A DNA stretch of 47,388 nt, from positions 1-47,388 of the IMG/VR virus record IMGVR_UViG_3300022659_000304. The stretch is one strand, 5' to 3'. The notes beneath the pieces were generated by a model that was not told the DNA's origin, made no database searches, and saw only the letters and a list, made by a program, of their open reading frames with translations. Position 1 is the first letter of the stretch. Every line of letters begins with the position of its first letter. Origin of the DNA: a virus. Made by a program: the position numbers and the translations under genes. Shown here piece after piece: positions 1 to 8,744 of this stretch.

Positions 1-1173
1 ATGCTTAACGATACCAAGCTAAAAAAACTAAAACCAATGGAAAAAGCATACCGTATTGCTGACCAAGGCGGACTATGTATTGAGGTTCGCTCTACCGGTA
101 CAAAGCTTTGGCGCGTACGCTATCGTTATGCAGGAAAAGCCTCAATGATCAGTCTTGGTGAATATCCTATCGTAAGCTTAGCAGAGGCACGTCAAAAGCA
201 AGACGAAATCAAATCACTGCTAGCAAACAATATTGATCCAGCTGTGCATCGCCAACAAGAAAAAGCCGCATTACTTTGTGATGAAAATAGTTTTGAGACT
301 ATCGCAAAGGAATATGCTGCCGATCGACTAAAGGATAAATCTCAGACCTATATAGATGCTTTTCATCGGGCAATGGAAAAGGATATCTACAAAGTCATCG
401 GACATAAAAATATTAAAGATGTGACCTCTGCTGATGTTTTGAAGATCATGCAAAATACAGTGAAACGTGTTAAGAGTCAGGATAACCGCGGCACTGGTGA
501 AGTCACAGCAATTGAAAACAGGAAAAAGATTGGCTCTGTGATGAGATATGCCATTGCAACATTAAGAGCTGAGAATGATCCGACCTATGCGGTACGTGAA
601 GTGATAGCGCGACCAGACGTAGAGCATGCAAGACCATTAAGTTTGGCTGAACGAAAGGTGTTTAGAGCTCGGATCGATAGTTATGGTGGTGCTGAGTCAA
701 CGGTCAATTCTATTTTATTTTTGTTCTATACCATGCTTCGCACAATTGAGGTGCGTCGACTGCAATGGTCATTTATTGATTTTGACGAAAGAACTATTAC
801 TTTTGAAAAACAGACCCGAGAACAGCTCAAAAAAGGCATGCGCCTAACCAAGAAAAATAGAACGCATGTGGTTCCAATGTCTGAGCAGGTTTATCAACTC
901 TTACTAAAACAAAAGAAGCTTACGGGCCGAAAAAAATATGTTTTTGAAGGTGTCTATAATGGCGGGATGATGCCAGCTACTACAATTAATAGAGCCTTGC
1001 AGTACATTATGCAGAATGTCACAGCGCATGATTTCCGGGCTACTGCATCCACTCTACTGAATGAGCTTGGTTATGATGAAAAGTGGATCGAAACCCAACT
1101 AGCCCATGCTGATGAGAATAAAACCCGTGCATCGTATAACCATGCCAAGTATTTAGCAGATCGTAAAAAATGA
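1..1173 (+). CDS. int: P4-type tyrosine site-specific integrase
   Basis: Catalyses attP x attB recombination for prophage integration and, with an excisionase, excision. The 390 residues begin with a DUF4102-like arm-binding domain (about 1-90: MLNDTKLKKLKP, then LGEYP near 53), followed by a core-binding domain and a C-terminal catalytic domain. The catalytic set is complete: R247 (TMLRTIEVR), K284/285, H343-x-x-R346 (HDFR), H369 (LAHA) and nucleophile Y379 (SYNHA). The length is normal for the family. No ribosome binding site is visible because the window begins at the ATG; MLNDTKL is the usual family start. The excisionase-like gene that ends the window lies just upstream on the same strand if the sequence is circular. 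Confidence 0.95.
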   Translation: MLNDTKLKKLKPMEKAYRIADQGGLCIEVRSTGTKLWRVRYRYAGKASMISLGEYPIVSLAEARQKQDEIKSLLANNIDPAVHRQQEKAALLCDENSFETIAKEYAADRLKDKSQTYIDAFHRAMEKDIYKVIGHKNIKDVTSADVLKIMQNTVKRVKSQDNRGTGEVTAIENRKKIGSVMRYAIATLRAENDPTYAVREVIARPDVEHARPLSLAERKVFRARIDSYGGAESTVNSILFLFYTMLRTIEVRRLQWSFIDFDERTITFEKQTREQLKKGMRLTKKNRTHVVPMSEQVYQLLLKQKKLTGRKKYVFEGVYNGGMMPATTINRALQYIMQNVTAHDFRATASTLLNELGYDEKWIETQLAHADENKTRASYNHAKYLADRKK

Positions 1174-1201
1174 TGCAGGACTGGGCTGATATTGTAGATG
1201 G

Positions 1202-2013
1202 GTGGAAGGAGTAAATAATGAATTTTTATACGGGAGTTCAGAATTTAATGATCTACTACAAGAGTGCTACCTAGCTCAATCCTCCATCCTATCTGGGATA
1301 GAATTTCTTGTAAAAGCTAATATTTACGATAATAAAGATGGGTTATTTTATTCTTCATTTTTTAATCTAAGTATAGGTGTGGAGAGGTTTTTAAAGATCG
1401 CCCTAGTTACTGAATATATGTATTCAAATAATTTTCGAAAACCTAACTATAAATACTTAACAAGTAAAAACCATAATTTGATTACTAGCTTTAATGATTG
1501 TGCAGATGTATTTAACAAGCATGGTGCTGAAATTCCACATCTTGATGAAACACACCAAGCCCAAGAACTATTTAATTTTTTAAGCACATACGCTGAGAAA
1601 ACTAGATATCAAAATCTAAATAAATTAACAAACAGTAATAAAACCGACCCAATACACCCTATACATGCTTGGGTGGAGATATCTGAAAGTTATTTAAGAA
1701 AATATATCAAAAATGAAAAATTAATGCTGAACTGCTAAAACATTACTCCAAATACCCTATGGCTACTGGGTTCACTTACCACCTAGACTTTAATGGATCA
1801 CCATTATTGGCTATAGATTTGCTCATGTATCAATACATAATTAAAAAATCTAGACCATATATAATTAATGATCTAATTCAGACCCTAAAACCAATACATC
1901 AAATGCTAAATAAAATTTCATTAGAAACTAACAATGATCCTAATGCAGATCTTAATGGTGCGGTACCATTTCCATACTATGGAGATTTATTTCCTTTCTT
2001 TTTGCAGATATAG
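1202..2013 (+). CDS. unrecognised protein, possibly HEPN-like, frameshifted as read
   Basis: Two fragments in different frames read as one protein of about 270 residues. The first runs from GTG 1202 to a stop at 1738. The second (1759-2013) is open upstream of its ATG and continues the first (INAELLKHYSKYP then MATGFTYHLDF). Adding one A to the A5 tract at 1716-1720 joins them. The product is rich in aromatic residues and probably alpha-helical. FNLSIGVERFLKIAL and the following KNHNL recall HEPN-type proteins, but no clear R-x4-6-H catalytic motif is present, so the function is unknown. It sits between int and the umuDC operon, a common place for prophage accessory genes. The GTG start has no obvious ribosome binding site. 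Confidence 0.5.
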
Positions 2014-2191
2014 AGCTTTTTAAGAGAGTGAAAAATTGGATTCATCGGTACTAAATTCCCCCACCTAAAGAGTCTTCAAACGTATCCCCCACATTCACAT
2101 TCGTCGTAATTGAGTGAGCTGTGCAGCTCTGGCTAAGAGTCTTTACCAAGTCAATTAGTACTGTAACCGTTCATCCGAAATATCATAATTT

Positions 2192-2210
2192 TGCGTCACT
2201 CTATGACGCA
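2192..2210. promoter_or_regulatory. 7-bp perfect inverted repeat upstream of umuD
   Basis: TGCGTCA-CTCTA-TGACGCA forms a perfect inverted repeat about 100 bp upstream of umuD, in a 290-bp gap without genes. No T tract follows, so it is not a standard terminator. It may be a protein-binding site or part of attP; the sequence alone does not decide. Confidence 0.3.
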
Positions 2211-2267
2211 TCTTTGAATTTAAAAGATTTATTTTATTTGTTTGATTTTTATCGAGTCTTTACAATC

Positions 2268-2290
2268 TTGATTATTGTTACAAAAATCAA
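2268..2290. promoter_or_regulatory. UmuDAb/LexA-like SOS operator candidate for umuDC
   Basis: TTGAT-N13-ATCAA is a dyad that covers the start of the umuD leader and abuts the AAGGAG ribosome binding site at 2289-2294. TTGA/TCAA dyads of 21-23 bp are the published recognition type for the Acinetobacter UmuDAb/DdrR repressors, which replace LexA in this genus. A TACAAT -10 candidate lies at 2261-2266, so a bound repressor would block RNA polymerase. The assignment to UmuDAb is inference from similarity. Confidence 0.5.
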
Positions 2291-2304
2291 GGAGTCGTAA
2301 AGTT

Positions 2305-2862
2305 ATGAACAGTACTCATGGGGGTTTTCGAGCCGGGGCAGGTCGAAAAAAGTCTGAAGAGACTAAAGTTATTCGAGTGCCTGAATCTAAAATTCTTGAT
2401 ATCAAAGAATACTTAAAATCCCTTAAAAAAGAAAATGAAATTACTGATATCCGTCAGTTCGATCCAGTCACTAAAATAGAAATACCATTGGTCACTGAAC
2501 GCGTTCAGGCTGGCTTCCCCTCACCGGCTCAGGATTATATCGATAAGAAACTCGATCTTAATGACTTCCTGATCAATAATGCCAATGCGACTTTCATTGT
2601 ACGAGCAAATTCCCTTTCGATGCTCAATGCTGGAATTGATATCAATGATGCTCTTATCGTAGATCGCAGCATTGAGGCGCAGCATAGAGATATTGTGATT
2701 GCCTGTGTAGATAATGAGTTTACTGTTAAAAGACTAATTATTGATGCGAAAGGTTGCTGGTTGAAAGCTGAGAATGAGGAGTATCCAGACATTCATCCTC
2801 AAGAAGGCCAGCAGTTTGAAATCTGGGGTGTAGTCACAAATGTAATCAAGAAATTCAGATGA
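2305..2862 (+). CDS. umuD: UmuD-like S24 protease, Pol V accessory subunit
   Basis: Self-cleaving partner of UmuC in SOS translesion synthesis. The start is ATG 2305, ten bases after AAGGAG, giving 185 residues; a TTG 30 bases upstream has no ribosome binding site. The N-terminus ([12 protein letters not shown]) is a basic extension seen in Acinetobacter-type UmuD. The S24 core has an Ala69-Gly70 cleavage site (VQAGF), nucleophile Ser105 (NSLSM) and Lys142 (FTVKRL), so self-cleavage should work. The stop overlaps the umuC start (ATGA), which indicates translational coupling. An SOS-type dyad overlaps its leader. It lacks the longer N-terminal region of the UmuDAb regulator, so a mutagenesis role is more likely than a repressor role. 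Confidence 0.9.
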   Translation: MNSTHGGFRAGAGRKKSEETKVIRVPESKILDIKEYLKSLKKENEITDIRQFDPVTKIEIPLVTERVQAGFPSPAQDYIDKKLDLNDFLINNANATFIVRANSLSMLNAGIDINDALIVDRSIEAQHRDIVIACVDNEFTVKRLIIDAKGCWLKAENEEYPDIHPQEGQQFEIWGVVTNVIKKFR

Positions 2863-4154
2863 GCTATAACAACGAAATATATGCGCTCATTGATGTAAAT
2901 AATTGCTATGTAAGCTGTGAGCGCCTGTTCAACCCCAAACTTAAAGATGTGCCAGTCATTGTTCTCTCAAATAATGACGGCTGCGCAGTTGCGCGTTCTC
3001 AAGAAGCAAAAGATCTTGGTATTAAGATGGGTGTTCCCCTATTCCAGATCCGGGATATTGTCGAAAAACATAATGTACAGGTACTTTCGAGTAACTATGC
3101 TTTGTATGCTGAAATGTCTCAACGTTTCCATTCGATTCTGGCTGATTACGTGGCGCCAGGTGAACAGGAAGTTTATTCGATTGATGAGTGCTTTTTAAAG
3201 CTTACTGCCTATTCTGAAAATTATGACCTGGTTGAATATGCGCAAAATATGCGACAGCGGATCTTGCAGTGGATCGGATTACCGGTTTGTGTCGGTATTG
3301 GGCGAAGTAAGACTGAAGCCAAGTTGGCTAATCATATGGCCAAAAAGGCTAAACGCTTCAATGGGGTTTGTGATCTAGTTTCTATGGATCCTAAACATCG
3401 TGATTATTTTTCGAGTTTGATTGATGTTTCCGAAGTCTGGGGAGTTGGTCGTCAGCATAGTAAAAAACTAAAAGGCTTAGGTGTTAATACTGTTCTTGAT
3501 TTAGTCAGGTCTAATCCACATCAAATGGGAAAACTATTTTCTGTGGTAATGCAGAGGACTGTTATGGAACTGCAAGGGATTTCATGTATCGAACTTGAGC
3601 AGGCTGCGCCAACCAAGAAGCAAATCATTTCATCACGCTCATTTGGCGCACGGGTAACCGATATTGAATCATTATCTGAGGCAATGAGTGATTACCTACA
3701 GAATGCTGTTAAGCGGTTAAGAGAAGATGAATCTCTTTGTGGTTGTGTGATTGCTTTTGCCCAATCCAATCCTTTTGATAAGAACAGGCCTTTCTATAAC
3801 AAGTCGATCAATATCGGATTTGCTGAGCCGACTGACTGTGCTGCTGTTATGAACCGGGCTGTAATGAAGCGAATGAATGAGCTGTTTCAAGAAGGAATCG
3901 AGTTTAAGAAATGTGGTGTGATATTGACCGCAATCGAGCCAAAATCGACATACATATACGACCTTCTATCTGATAGTACTCAAATAGAGAAAAATGAGAA
4001 ACTTCAATCTGCCCTTGAGCAGGTTAAGGTGAGATTTGGAGATAAGAAAATAGCAATTGGCCCATGCAAAATGCATGGTCGCGCATGGGCAATGGCCAGA
4101 CAAAACCTGACTCAAAACTATTTTAGTTGGGAAGGGATTCTGAGGATTAATTAA
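2859..4154 (+). CDS. umuC: UmuC, Y-family DNA polymerase V catalytic subunit
   Basis: Error-prone translesion polymerase that works with cleaved UmuD and RecA. The 431 residues match the family length. The first catalytic aspartate is in [18 protein letters not shown] near the N-terminus and the paired acidic motif is YSIDECFLK near residue 110. A helix-hairpin-helix region ([16 protein letters not shown]) and a little-finger domain follow. The start overlaps the umuD stop. Carriage of umuDC by a prophage can raise the host's damage-induced mutation rate. The operon ends at the hairpin at 4186. Confidence 0.96.
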   Translation: MSYNNEIYALIDVNNCYVSCERLFNPKLKDVPVIVLSNNDGCAVARSQEAKDLGIKMGVPLFQIRDIVEKHNVQVLSSNYALYAEMSQRFHSILADYVAPGEQEVYSIDECFLKLTAYSENYDLVEYAQNMRQRILQWIGLPVCVGIGRSKTEAKLANHMAKKAKRFNGVCDLVSMDPKHRDYFSSLIDVSEVWGVGRQHSKKLKGLGVNTVLDLVRSNPHQMGKLFSVVMQRTVMELQGISCIELEQAAPTKKQIISSRSFGARVTDIESLSEAMSDYLQNAVKRLREDESLCGCVIAFAQSNPFDKNRPFYNKSINIGFAEPTDCAAVMNRAVMKRMNELFQEGIEFKKCGVILTAIEPKSTYIYDLLSDSTQIEKNEKLQSALEQVKVRFGDKKIAIGPCKMHGRAWAMARQNLTQNYFSWEGILRIN

Positions 4155-4185
4155 TAACCAGTCACTTATTTTAATGATAAACAAA

Positions 4186-4201
4186 GCCCTCATTTGAGGG
4201 C
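4186..4201. terminator. bidirectional terminator between umuC and endolysin
   Basis: GCCCTC-ATTT-GAGGGC hairpin between the convergent umuC and endolysin genes, flanked by A-rich sequence on the left and a T-rich stretch on the right. It can end transcription from both sides. The same stem is used again at 19068-19083. Confidence 0.8.
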
Positions 4202-4207
4202 ATTTAT

Positions 4208-4783
4208 CTATTTTAAGAATAAAGTCCTTTCTGCAGCCCGGCGGTTCACCAGACCTTGCATGCGCTTGCCACCAGCATTGACCCAAACATTAAATTGATT
4301 GGCAGCAGCTTTATAATTTCCTTCATTTAGTTGCCTAACCAAAGTGGAATTTTTGAATGCAGTTGATCCAATGTTGTAGGCCAGTGAAACTAAAGCATCG
4401 AACTGATTCTGACTGAGTGGAACTTTGACCGTATTATTTACAGTCTGCTCAAATGATTTCAGATCGTTCTGCATATAAGCTTTGGCTTGATCCAGTGTGC
4501 AGGTATCCCCTTTTTTGACACGAATACCATTTGGGTATTTTGTGGTGCCGAAACCAATAGTCCATACACCTACGCCATCATCATAGGCTTTCAGTCGCAG
4601 ACCTTCAAAATTGCAGATCAAATCGACTCCACTTGGACTCACATGCATTTCATCTGTGGCGATACCCAACACATCGTTCAGGTCATCATAAGCAGTTGCA
4701 ATCAGCTTATCTGCAGCATCAACCTGCTTTTGGGTGAGTTTGCCACCACTGATCTTTCGTAAGAAATCAAAAATGTGCTTCAT
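4208..4783 (-). CDS. GH24 endolysin (T4-type lysozyme)
   Basis: Phage muramidase that cuts peptidoglycan for host lysis. The 191 residues have an N-terminal extension of about 50 residues and then a glycoside hydrolase 24 domain. The catalytic triad spacing of T4 lysozyme (E-x8-D-x5-T) is exact: E60, D69 and T75 in NFEGLRLKAYDDG and VWTIGFGTT. LVSLAYNIG and the C-terminal GLVNRRAAERTLF are also family motifs. There is no SAR or signal sequence, so release should depend on the holin. The start overlaps the corrected stop of the upstream membrane protein gene (ATGA), placing both in one lysis cassette. Confidence 0.95.
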   Translation of the reverse strand: MKHIFDFLRKISGGKLTQKQVDAADKLIATAYDDLNDVLGIATDEMHVSPSGVDLICNFEGLRLKAYDDGVGVWTIGFGTTKYPNGIRVKKGDTCTLDQAKAYMQNDLKSFEQTVNNTVKVPLSQNQFDALVSLAYNIGSTAFKNSTLVRQLNEGNYKAAANQFNVWVNAGGKRMQGLVNRRAAERTLFLK

Positions 4784-5080
4784 GGGTTGTCACCATCTTT
4801 ATCCGTATTAAAAAATTTAGGACGTGCACCACCCTTACCCCAAATATAGAGTTGTCGGGTAAAGAGTGCGAATAAAATACTTACTGTGGTGAAAAAAGGG
4901 TTCCAGCTGGACTAGGCGAATACTCATCTTTAACAAAAAGTGCTGCCCCAAAAGGATCGACAACACCAATAGAAAATCGATATGTTTTGGAAGTTGAATT
5001 TTTGGATGAAATGCCATGATGGCAAACGAAACTATAAATAACACCAAAGCTGTTTTACTTATGATTAGCAGCATCTTCAT
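4780..5080 (-). CDS. second lysis-cassette membrane protein, frameshifted as read
   Basis: As read, the frame from 5080 runs 81 residues and ends in a poor tail. Switching frame at the 6-base A run at 4892-4897 (T run on the coding strand) continues as FFTTVSILFALFTRQLYIWGKGG and ends with a TGA that overlaps the endolysin ATG. The repaired protein has about 99 residues. It starts with a hydrophobic segment (ALVLFIVSFAIMAF) and has a second (FLLVLSILLGQHFLL), which fits an antiholin or second holin. The tight overlap with the endolysin supports the repaired frame. Function is inferred from position and topology. Confidence 0.6.
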
Positions 5081-5381
5081 TCTCCTTTTTGACTAAACCA
5101 AGAACTCTTGATCGAGCCAAACTCAGCAATGCTTCAGCTGTACTTTTACCAGCAGCACCCAGAATGAAGCCAAATAGTTCTGGGTAATTACCGCTAGCAA
5201 GAAATAAACTTGCCGGTTTAGCAAAGACCACACATAAAATGAAGCCAGCAAAGAATCCTATCCAGCGATCCCGGGTTGGCTCCTTGCTTAATAGAAAGCC
5301 AAAAGTCGCGCCCAGCACACCTGTAAAAAGGATGTGTGAATGGTTCTTTATGCTTTCCAATACTTGACTAAGAAAGTCCAT
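5055..5381 (-). CDS. putative phage holin
   Basis: Small membrane protein of 108 residues encoded directly upstream of the other lysis genes. Hydrophobic stretches lie around ILFTGVLGATFGFLL, WIGFFAGFILCVVFA and LFGFILGAAG, and the C-terminus is charged (VKKENEDAANHK), as in class I holins. ATG 5381 is preferred over ATG 5387 because AAGGGG lies 6 bases before the former and touches the latter. The 3' end overlaps the next lysis gene by 26 bases. Holins form membrane lesions that let the endolysin reach the wall. Confidence 0.75.
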   Translation of the reverse strand: MDFLSQVLESIKNHSHILFTGVLGATFGFLLSKEPTRDRWIGFFAGFILCVVFAKPASLFLASGNYPELFGFILGAAGKSTAEALLSLARSRVLGLVKKENEDAANHK

Positions 5382-5422
5382 ATACATCCCCTTTAGTCAT
5401 ACATACCCCTATTTTTGGCAAT

Positions 5423-5444
5423 AAAAAAGCACCTAAAAAGGTGC
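5423..5444 (-). terminator. terminator of the late tail operon
   Basis: GCACCT-AAAA-AGGTGC hairpin (5429-5444) followed on the minus strand by six T (A run 5423-5428). It lies 17 bases after the stop of the last tail gene and before the lysis cassette. Partial readthrough or a separate promoter would be needed to express lysis genes. Confidence 0.8.
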
Positions 5445-5460
5445 TGTTGTTTGGTTAAGT

Positions 5461-5694
5461 TTAGACTTCTATTTCTGAGTGCTGACCAGTTGGTGCCGGC
5501 CTTAAAATCACTTGATTGGAAACAAATACTCTGGCACCCAAGTTATAAGCTGTGCCGGATGTGCACAGCACTGGCCCAGATCCACCATCGATCTGCACCC
5601 GATACTCTGGATGCTTCACTGATGTAATGGTGCCGATGTATTCCGCATGAATTGGATTTAAAAGCTTTCGTAATTCAAATAGAGGATTCGTCAC
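5461..5694 (-). CDS. small tail-tip associated protein
   Basis: Protein of about 77 residues at the 3' end of the tail operon. A GTG at 5694 preceded by GGAG is chosen because it gives a 20-bp overlap with the upstream gene; an ATG at 5724 would overlap by 50 bp. The middle (YIGTITSVKHPEYRVQIDGG) looks like a short beta-barrel (OB-like) domain, as in small baseplate or tail-tip proteins. The family is not recognised. Confidence 0.6.
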   Translation of the reverse strand: MTNPLFELRKLLNPIHAEYIGTITSVKHPEYRVQIDGGSGPVLCTSGTAYNLGARVFVSNQVILRPAPTGQHSEIEV

Positions 5695-7774
5695 GGCTGA
5701 TACGCTCCACAGTAATGGTTTCATTCACCTTTTCATGCGAAAAGCTGCCACTCACTCCATCAATTACACCCCACCACTGGCCATTAAATGCAATCGATTT
5801 ACCTGGTAGCATCTCGCCAATTTCCTGACTGGCAGGAATATCAGAAAAGGTGTGCAGCTCCTGAATATTGGCTTTGACCAGTTCATTTTTGCCATAACTC
5901 GCACCCGATACCACATTAAATAGTGGACCCGTGACTGTCTCTAACGGCACATCACCCGAGGTTCCACGCTGCTGCACTTTCAGACTTTCACCACTGCGAC
6001 TATTCACCACGGTAATGGCATTAAAGTCAGCAATGTATTCATCGTTCTGCTTGATGTTCTGCTGCATCACCAGGCTTTCAGATAACAGAATGTCGTAATC
6101 CTCCACTGTCATCGAATCCCAATATCCCTTTTGATATCGCGGCAAAATCGTCAGTGTATTACCGGCTTTCTGGCTATAGATAAAGCCACCCCCTGCATCA
6201 ACCACCTGCTTGATTGCATCGATTGGTGCCAGTTCTGCATAACTCAGGCTTTCAACCGGTACAATCCAGCCCAATTCCTCAATTAGCTTCCAGTCGAGGT
6301 TGGTACCACTATTCGCTCGATCCAATTCCGCTTGAACCAGTTGCACAGAGGTTCGTTCGTTATCCTGGATGAATGAGCGTAATGGTCCATATTTGGCAGA
6401 GTTCAAAGCTGTGACACTTCGACCCGGATAGGTGTATAAAACACTGGCAAAACGTCGGGTCTCCTCTGGATCCTCAAGCAGAATATGATGCTCAAACCCA
6501 TTGATCATGACTTTAAGAATCACCGGCTGACCATCAATCGGCTGTAGCTTATCTTTTTCCGTATGAGCCACGGTAATGGAGTAAGTCCAGCACCATTGGG
6601 ATCGGCTGGTACTGTAGGTGCCATCAATCACTTTTATTTTTTCGCCGGTATCTAATCGCTCGGCTGTTAATGTATTCACGATATACCACCAGTTCCGTTT
6701 CGGCAGTGCTGGAATACAGTCATCTGCACCAAAATTTAAAACAACATTGTGTGAATCAACGTCATGACATAAGCAGATAAAGTTTAGATCGCCAGTACCT
6801 TCGTATTTAGGTATTTCAGGCTTTGGCCAAGGTAAAACCGGATGCTTGCGGTAATGGATCGCTTTGGCTTGATCCCATGGCAAATCTGACTTGGTAATAA
6901 TCTCAAGGCTCTTATCCCACTCGAATGAAAAGCGATGCTCAAAGACCTGAGCCACTTCGTGTGAGTAAGTAAAAGTCTTACGCCTGCGGATCATTTCTTG
7001 CCAGACCGTTTCCCGGTTATGGCGCAGCTTAATTGTCTCTTCATGTAAGTATCGCTGATGAATAAAGCGCTTATCGCCTTCTTCCCAGATGACATACGCA
7101 TCCGAACTTAAACCGGTTGCCTGCTCATGAAAGGATCTAATCGCCCGGGTCAATGACCCTGCCTGCTCATACTGAATATTTACCTGATTCGAAACTACCA
7201 AGCCTTGATCATAAAAAAGAGCCTCATTTGAGACTCTTAATATCGGCTTGGCCCACGGTATTTCTGTGGTGCTCAAGGCTGCGATGGCCTTCTGATATCG
7301 CATGTCAAAACCGTAAGACACACCTACAAGATGATTGATATCGAATAACGCTTTAACTTCAAATTGAAATTCAGTATCTAAAACGGTATCAATCGTGCAC
7401 AGGTTTCCAGCAAATATAGCGACAACTTCAAAACTAAAGCTGGTGTCCAGAACAGTATCAATCTGACCAAGAACATCAGTATTTTCACTGAATACAGCAA
7501 CCAAATCAAAACTGAAGCCAGTGTCGAGCACCGTGTCTATAACTGCAGTATTTGTACCACTCTCTGCATAGACTGCGGTGACCTCAAATGAAAACTCAGT
7601 ATCAAGTACCGTATCGATTATTGAAGATACATCATCACCAAAATTAAGATTAGTTGAGCTATCAGCCAGATGCTCAAAATTCAGAATGATGTTATGGCTA
7701 TCAGTATTATCAGGCTTAAAGTTTAGGTTTAGGTTATGCGCATCAACGGTGCCGAGCTTATTTTTAAAATCCAC
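5675..7774 (-). CDS. tail-tip/receptor-proximal protein with N-terminal tandem repeats
   Basis: Large late protein (699 residues) at the distal end of the tail cluster, probably part of the tail tip or central fibre base. Residues 1-50 carry short LNF motifs (HNLNLNF, HNIILNF, TNLNF) and HNVVLNF appears again in the middle. Residues 53-145 hold four copies of an IDTVLDTxFxFEV unit. The remainder is mixed beta structure with a baseplate-hub-like region (VLYTYPGRSVTALNSAKYGPL, IKQVVDAGGGFIYSQKAGNTL) like those of tail tip attachment proteins. AAGG precedes ATG 7774. The repeat number could vary between relatives and affect host interaction; that is inference. Confidence 0.65.
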   Translation of the reverse strand: MDFKNKLGTVDAHNLNLNFKPDNTDSHNIILNFEHLADSSTNLNFGDDVSSIIDTVLDTEFSFEVTAVYAESGTNTAVIDTVLDTGFSFDLVAVFSENTDVLGQIDTVLDTSFSFEVVAIFAGNLCTIDTVLDTEFQFEVKALFDINHLVGVSYGFDMRYQKAIAALSTTEIPWAKPILRVSNEALFYDQGLVVSNQVNIQYEQAGSLTRAIRSFHEQATGLSSDAYVIWEEGDKRFIHQRYLHEETIKLRHNRETVWQEMIRRRKTFTYSHEVAQVFEHRFSFEWDKSLEIITKSDLPWDQAKAIHYRKHPVLPWPKPEIPKYEGTGDLNFICLCHDVDSHNVVLNFGADDCIPALPKRNWWYIVNTLTAERLDTGEKIKVIDGTYSTSRSQWCWTYSITVAHTEKDKLQPIDGQPVILKVMINGFEHHILLEDPEETRRFASVLYTYPGRSVTALNSAKYGPLRSFIQDNERTSVQLVQAELDRANSGTNLDWKLIEELGWIVPVESLSYAELAPIDAIKQVVDAGGGFIYSQKAGNTLTILPRYQKGYWDSMTVEDYDILLSESLVMQQNIKQNDEYIADFNAITVVNSRSGESLKVQQRGTSGDVPLETVTGPLFNVVSGASYGKNELVKANIQELHTFSDIPASQEIGEMLPGKSIAFNGQWWGVIDGVSGSFSHEKVNETITVERISRDESSI
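7340..7618 (-). repeat. four tandem 23-26-residue coding repeats
   Basis: Codons 53-145 of the tail-tip gene encode four units beginning IDTVLDTEFSFEV, IDTVLDTGFSFDL, IDTVLDTSFSFEV and IDTVLDTEFQFEV. The spacings are 26, 26 and 23 residues. Nucleotide identity between copies is high in the shared IDTVLDT part (ATCGATACGGTACTTGATAC-like), so unequal recombination could change copy number. Confidence 0.85.
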
Positions 7775-7791
7775 ATGAGCACCCTTTTAAA

Positions 7792-8178
7792 TTAAGGTCT
7801 GAGTTTTATTGATTGGATAGACAAGGTACCACCCACAACCAGATTGGTATTCGCCAGGGTTATGTCAGATCCCACAGTTAAATCCGCAGCTACTTCACCT
7901 GCGCCGTTGTAGATCCGTGCCCAAGTTGCAGTGCCTGATTTAATCACCGTTGCTATGTCGGTTGGATGAAGCTCTACATAACTGGCTGTGATTTCTTTAA
8001 TACATGGCTCTGGAAAAGTCAGTGTTACCAAGGCGTTGTTTGGGACTGCTGCAACCGCAGGACTGGCAGGCTGCACACCCTCATAAAAAATAACGGTAGC
8101 ACTTTGGCTACCGCTATCCATGAGATTTGCAAAGGCTTGAATCATAGCAAGCCGAGCAATGATTGATGTTTTACTCAT
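7792..8178 (-). CDS. tail structural protein, 128 aa
   Basis: Late tail-cluster protein without a recognised family. It starts with a short helix (IIARLAMIQAFANLMDSG) and continues as Gly/Thr/Val-rich beta structure (TATWARIYNGAGEVAADL, VVGGTLSIQSIKL). The start overlaps the stop of the upstream gene by 4 bases, which indicates coupling. Position suggests a tail-tip or fibre-linked part. Confidence 0.6.
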   Translation of the reverse strand: MSKTSIIARLAMIQAFANLMDSGSQSATVIFYEGVQPASPAVAAVPNNALVTLTFPEPCIKEITASYVELHPTDIATVIKSGTATWARIYNGAGEVAADLTVGSDITLANTNLVVGGTLSIQSIKLRP

Positions 8179-8468
8179 TCTGGCACCACGTTATCCTGTA
8201 TAACAGCATTGAATTCTTGGCTTTGATCCAGTGCAACAATAAAGTAGCTATCCTTATATAACTCCTTTGCTTCATATCTACCTAGATCATCTGTTTTTAC
8301 TTTTTTAATCAGCCGACCCGACACCCTGTCATAAATTCCGATATTGCATGGGTACGGGACACCTTGCTTTTTCACAGACCCTGCGATGGTGTATATATTG
8401 CGCTTACCTACCACATTTGATGTGTTTTTAACAAATACTGGATTTGCGTTTAAGTTGATTGCTCGCAT
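8175..8468 (-). CDS. Ig/carboxypeptidase-regulatory-like domain tail protein
   Basis: Protein of 97 residues with a fold signature of transthyretin- or CarboxypepD-reg-like domains: NIYTIAGSVKKQGVPYPCNIGIYDRVSGRLIKKVKTDDLGRYEAK followed by YKDSYFIVALD. Such domains decorate phage tails and can bind surface glycans. It sits between two small tail genes in the late operon. The binding role is family-level inference. Confidence 0.65.
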   Translation of the reverse strand: MRAINLNANPVFVKNTSNVVGKRNIYTIAGSVKKQGVPYPCNIGIYDRVSGRLIKKVKTDDLGRYEAKELYKDSYFIVALDQSQEFNAVIQDNVVPE

Positions 8469-8483
8469 GTCTCACCTCCGCTG

Positions 8484-8744
8484 TTAGGTTAACTGAAATG
8501 CAATTTGCCCCAGGTTTTCATCACCACCGCTATTTTCTGCACCAATAGCAACATCTTTAAAAATATAAGACTTACTACCATTATTTAAAATAGATAGATC
8601 ACTAAGCACTGGACGCTGCGCAACCCACTTTAAGATTGGCATTTTCCCGCGCATTACCGTGACTAAGTTTTGATTGGATGCTGAATACTCAGAAATAAAT
8701 ACATCAACAAGATACACCCCATCAACCGCAGCAACAACATTCAT
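8484..8744 (-). CDS. small tail structural protein, 86 aa
   Basis: Unrecognised late protein of 86 residues, mainly beta-type (LVDVFISEYSASNQNLVTVM). Its start overlaps the stop of the large upstream tail gene by 4 bases. It ends shortly before the next gene, with GGAGGTGAG near 8465-8475 acting as that gene's ribosome binding site. Function unknown beyond its tail-cluster setting. Confidence 0.55.
   Translation of the reverse strand: MNVVAAVDGVYLVDVFISEYSASNQNLVTVMRGKMPILKWVAQRPVLSDLSILNNGSKSYIFKDVAIGAENSGGDENLGQIAFQLT

Noticed and set aside
1759-2013. Separate 84-residue gene
   Set aside because: Frame is open upstream of its ATG and continues the preceding gene after a one-base repair at 1716-1720.
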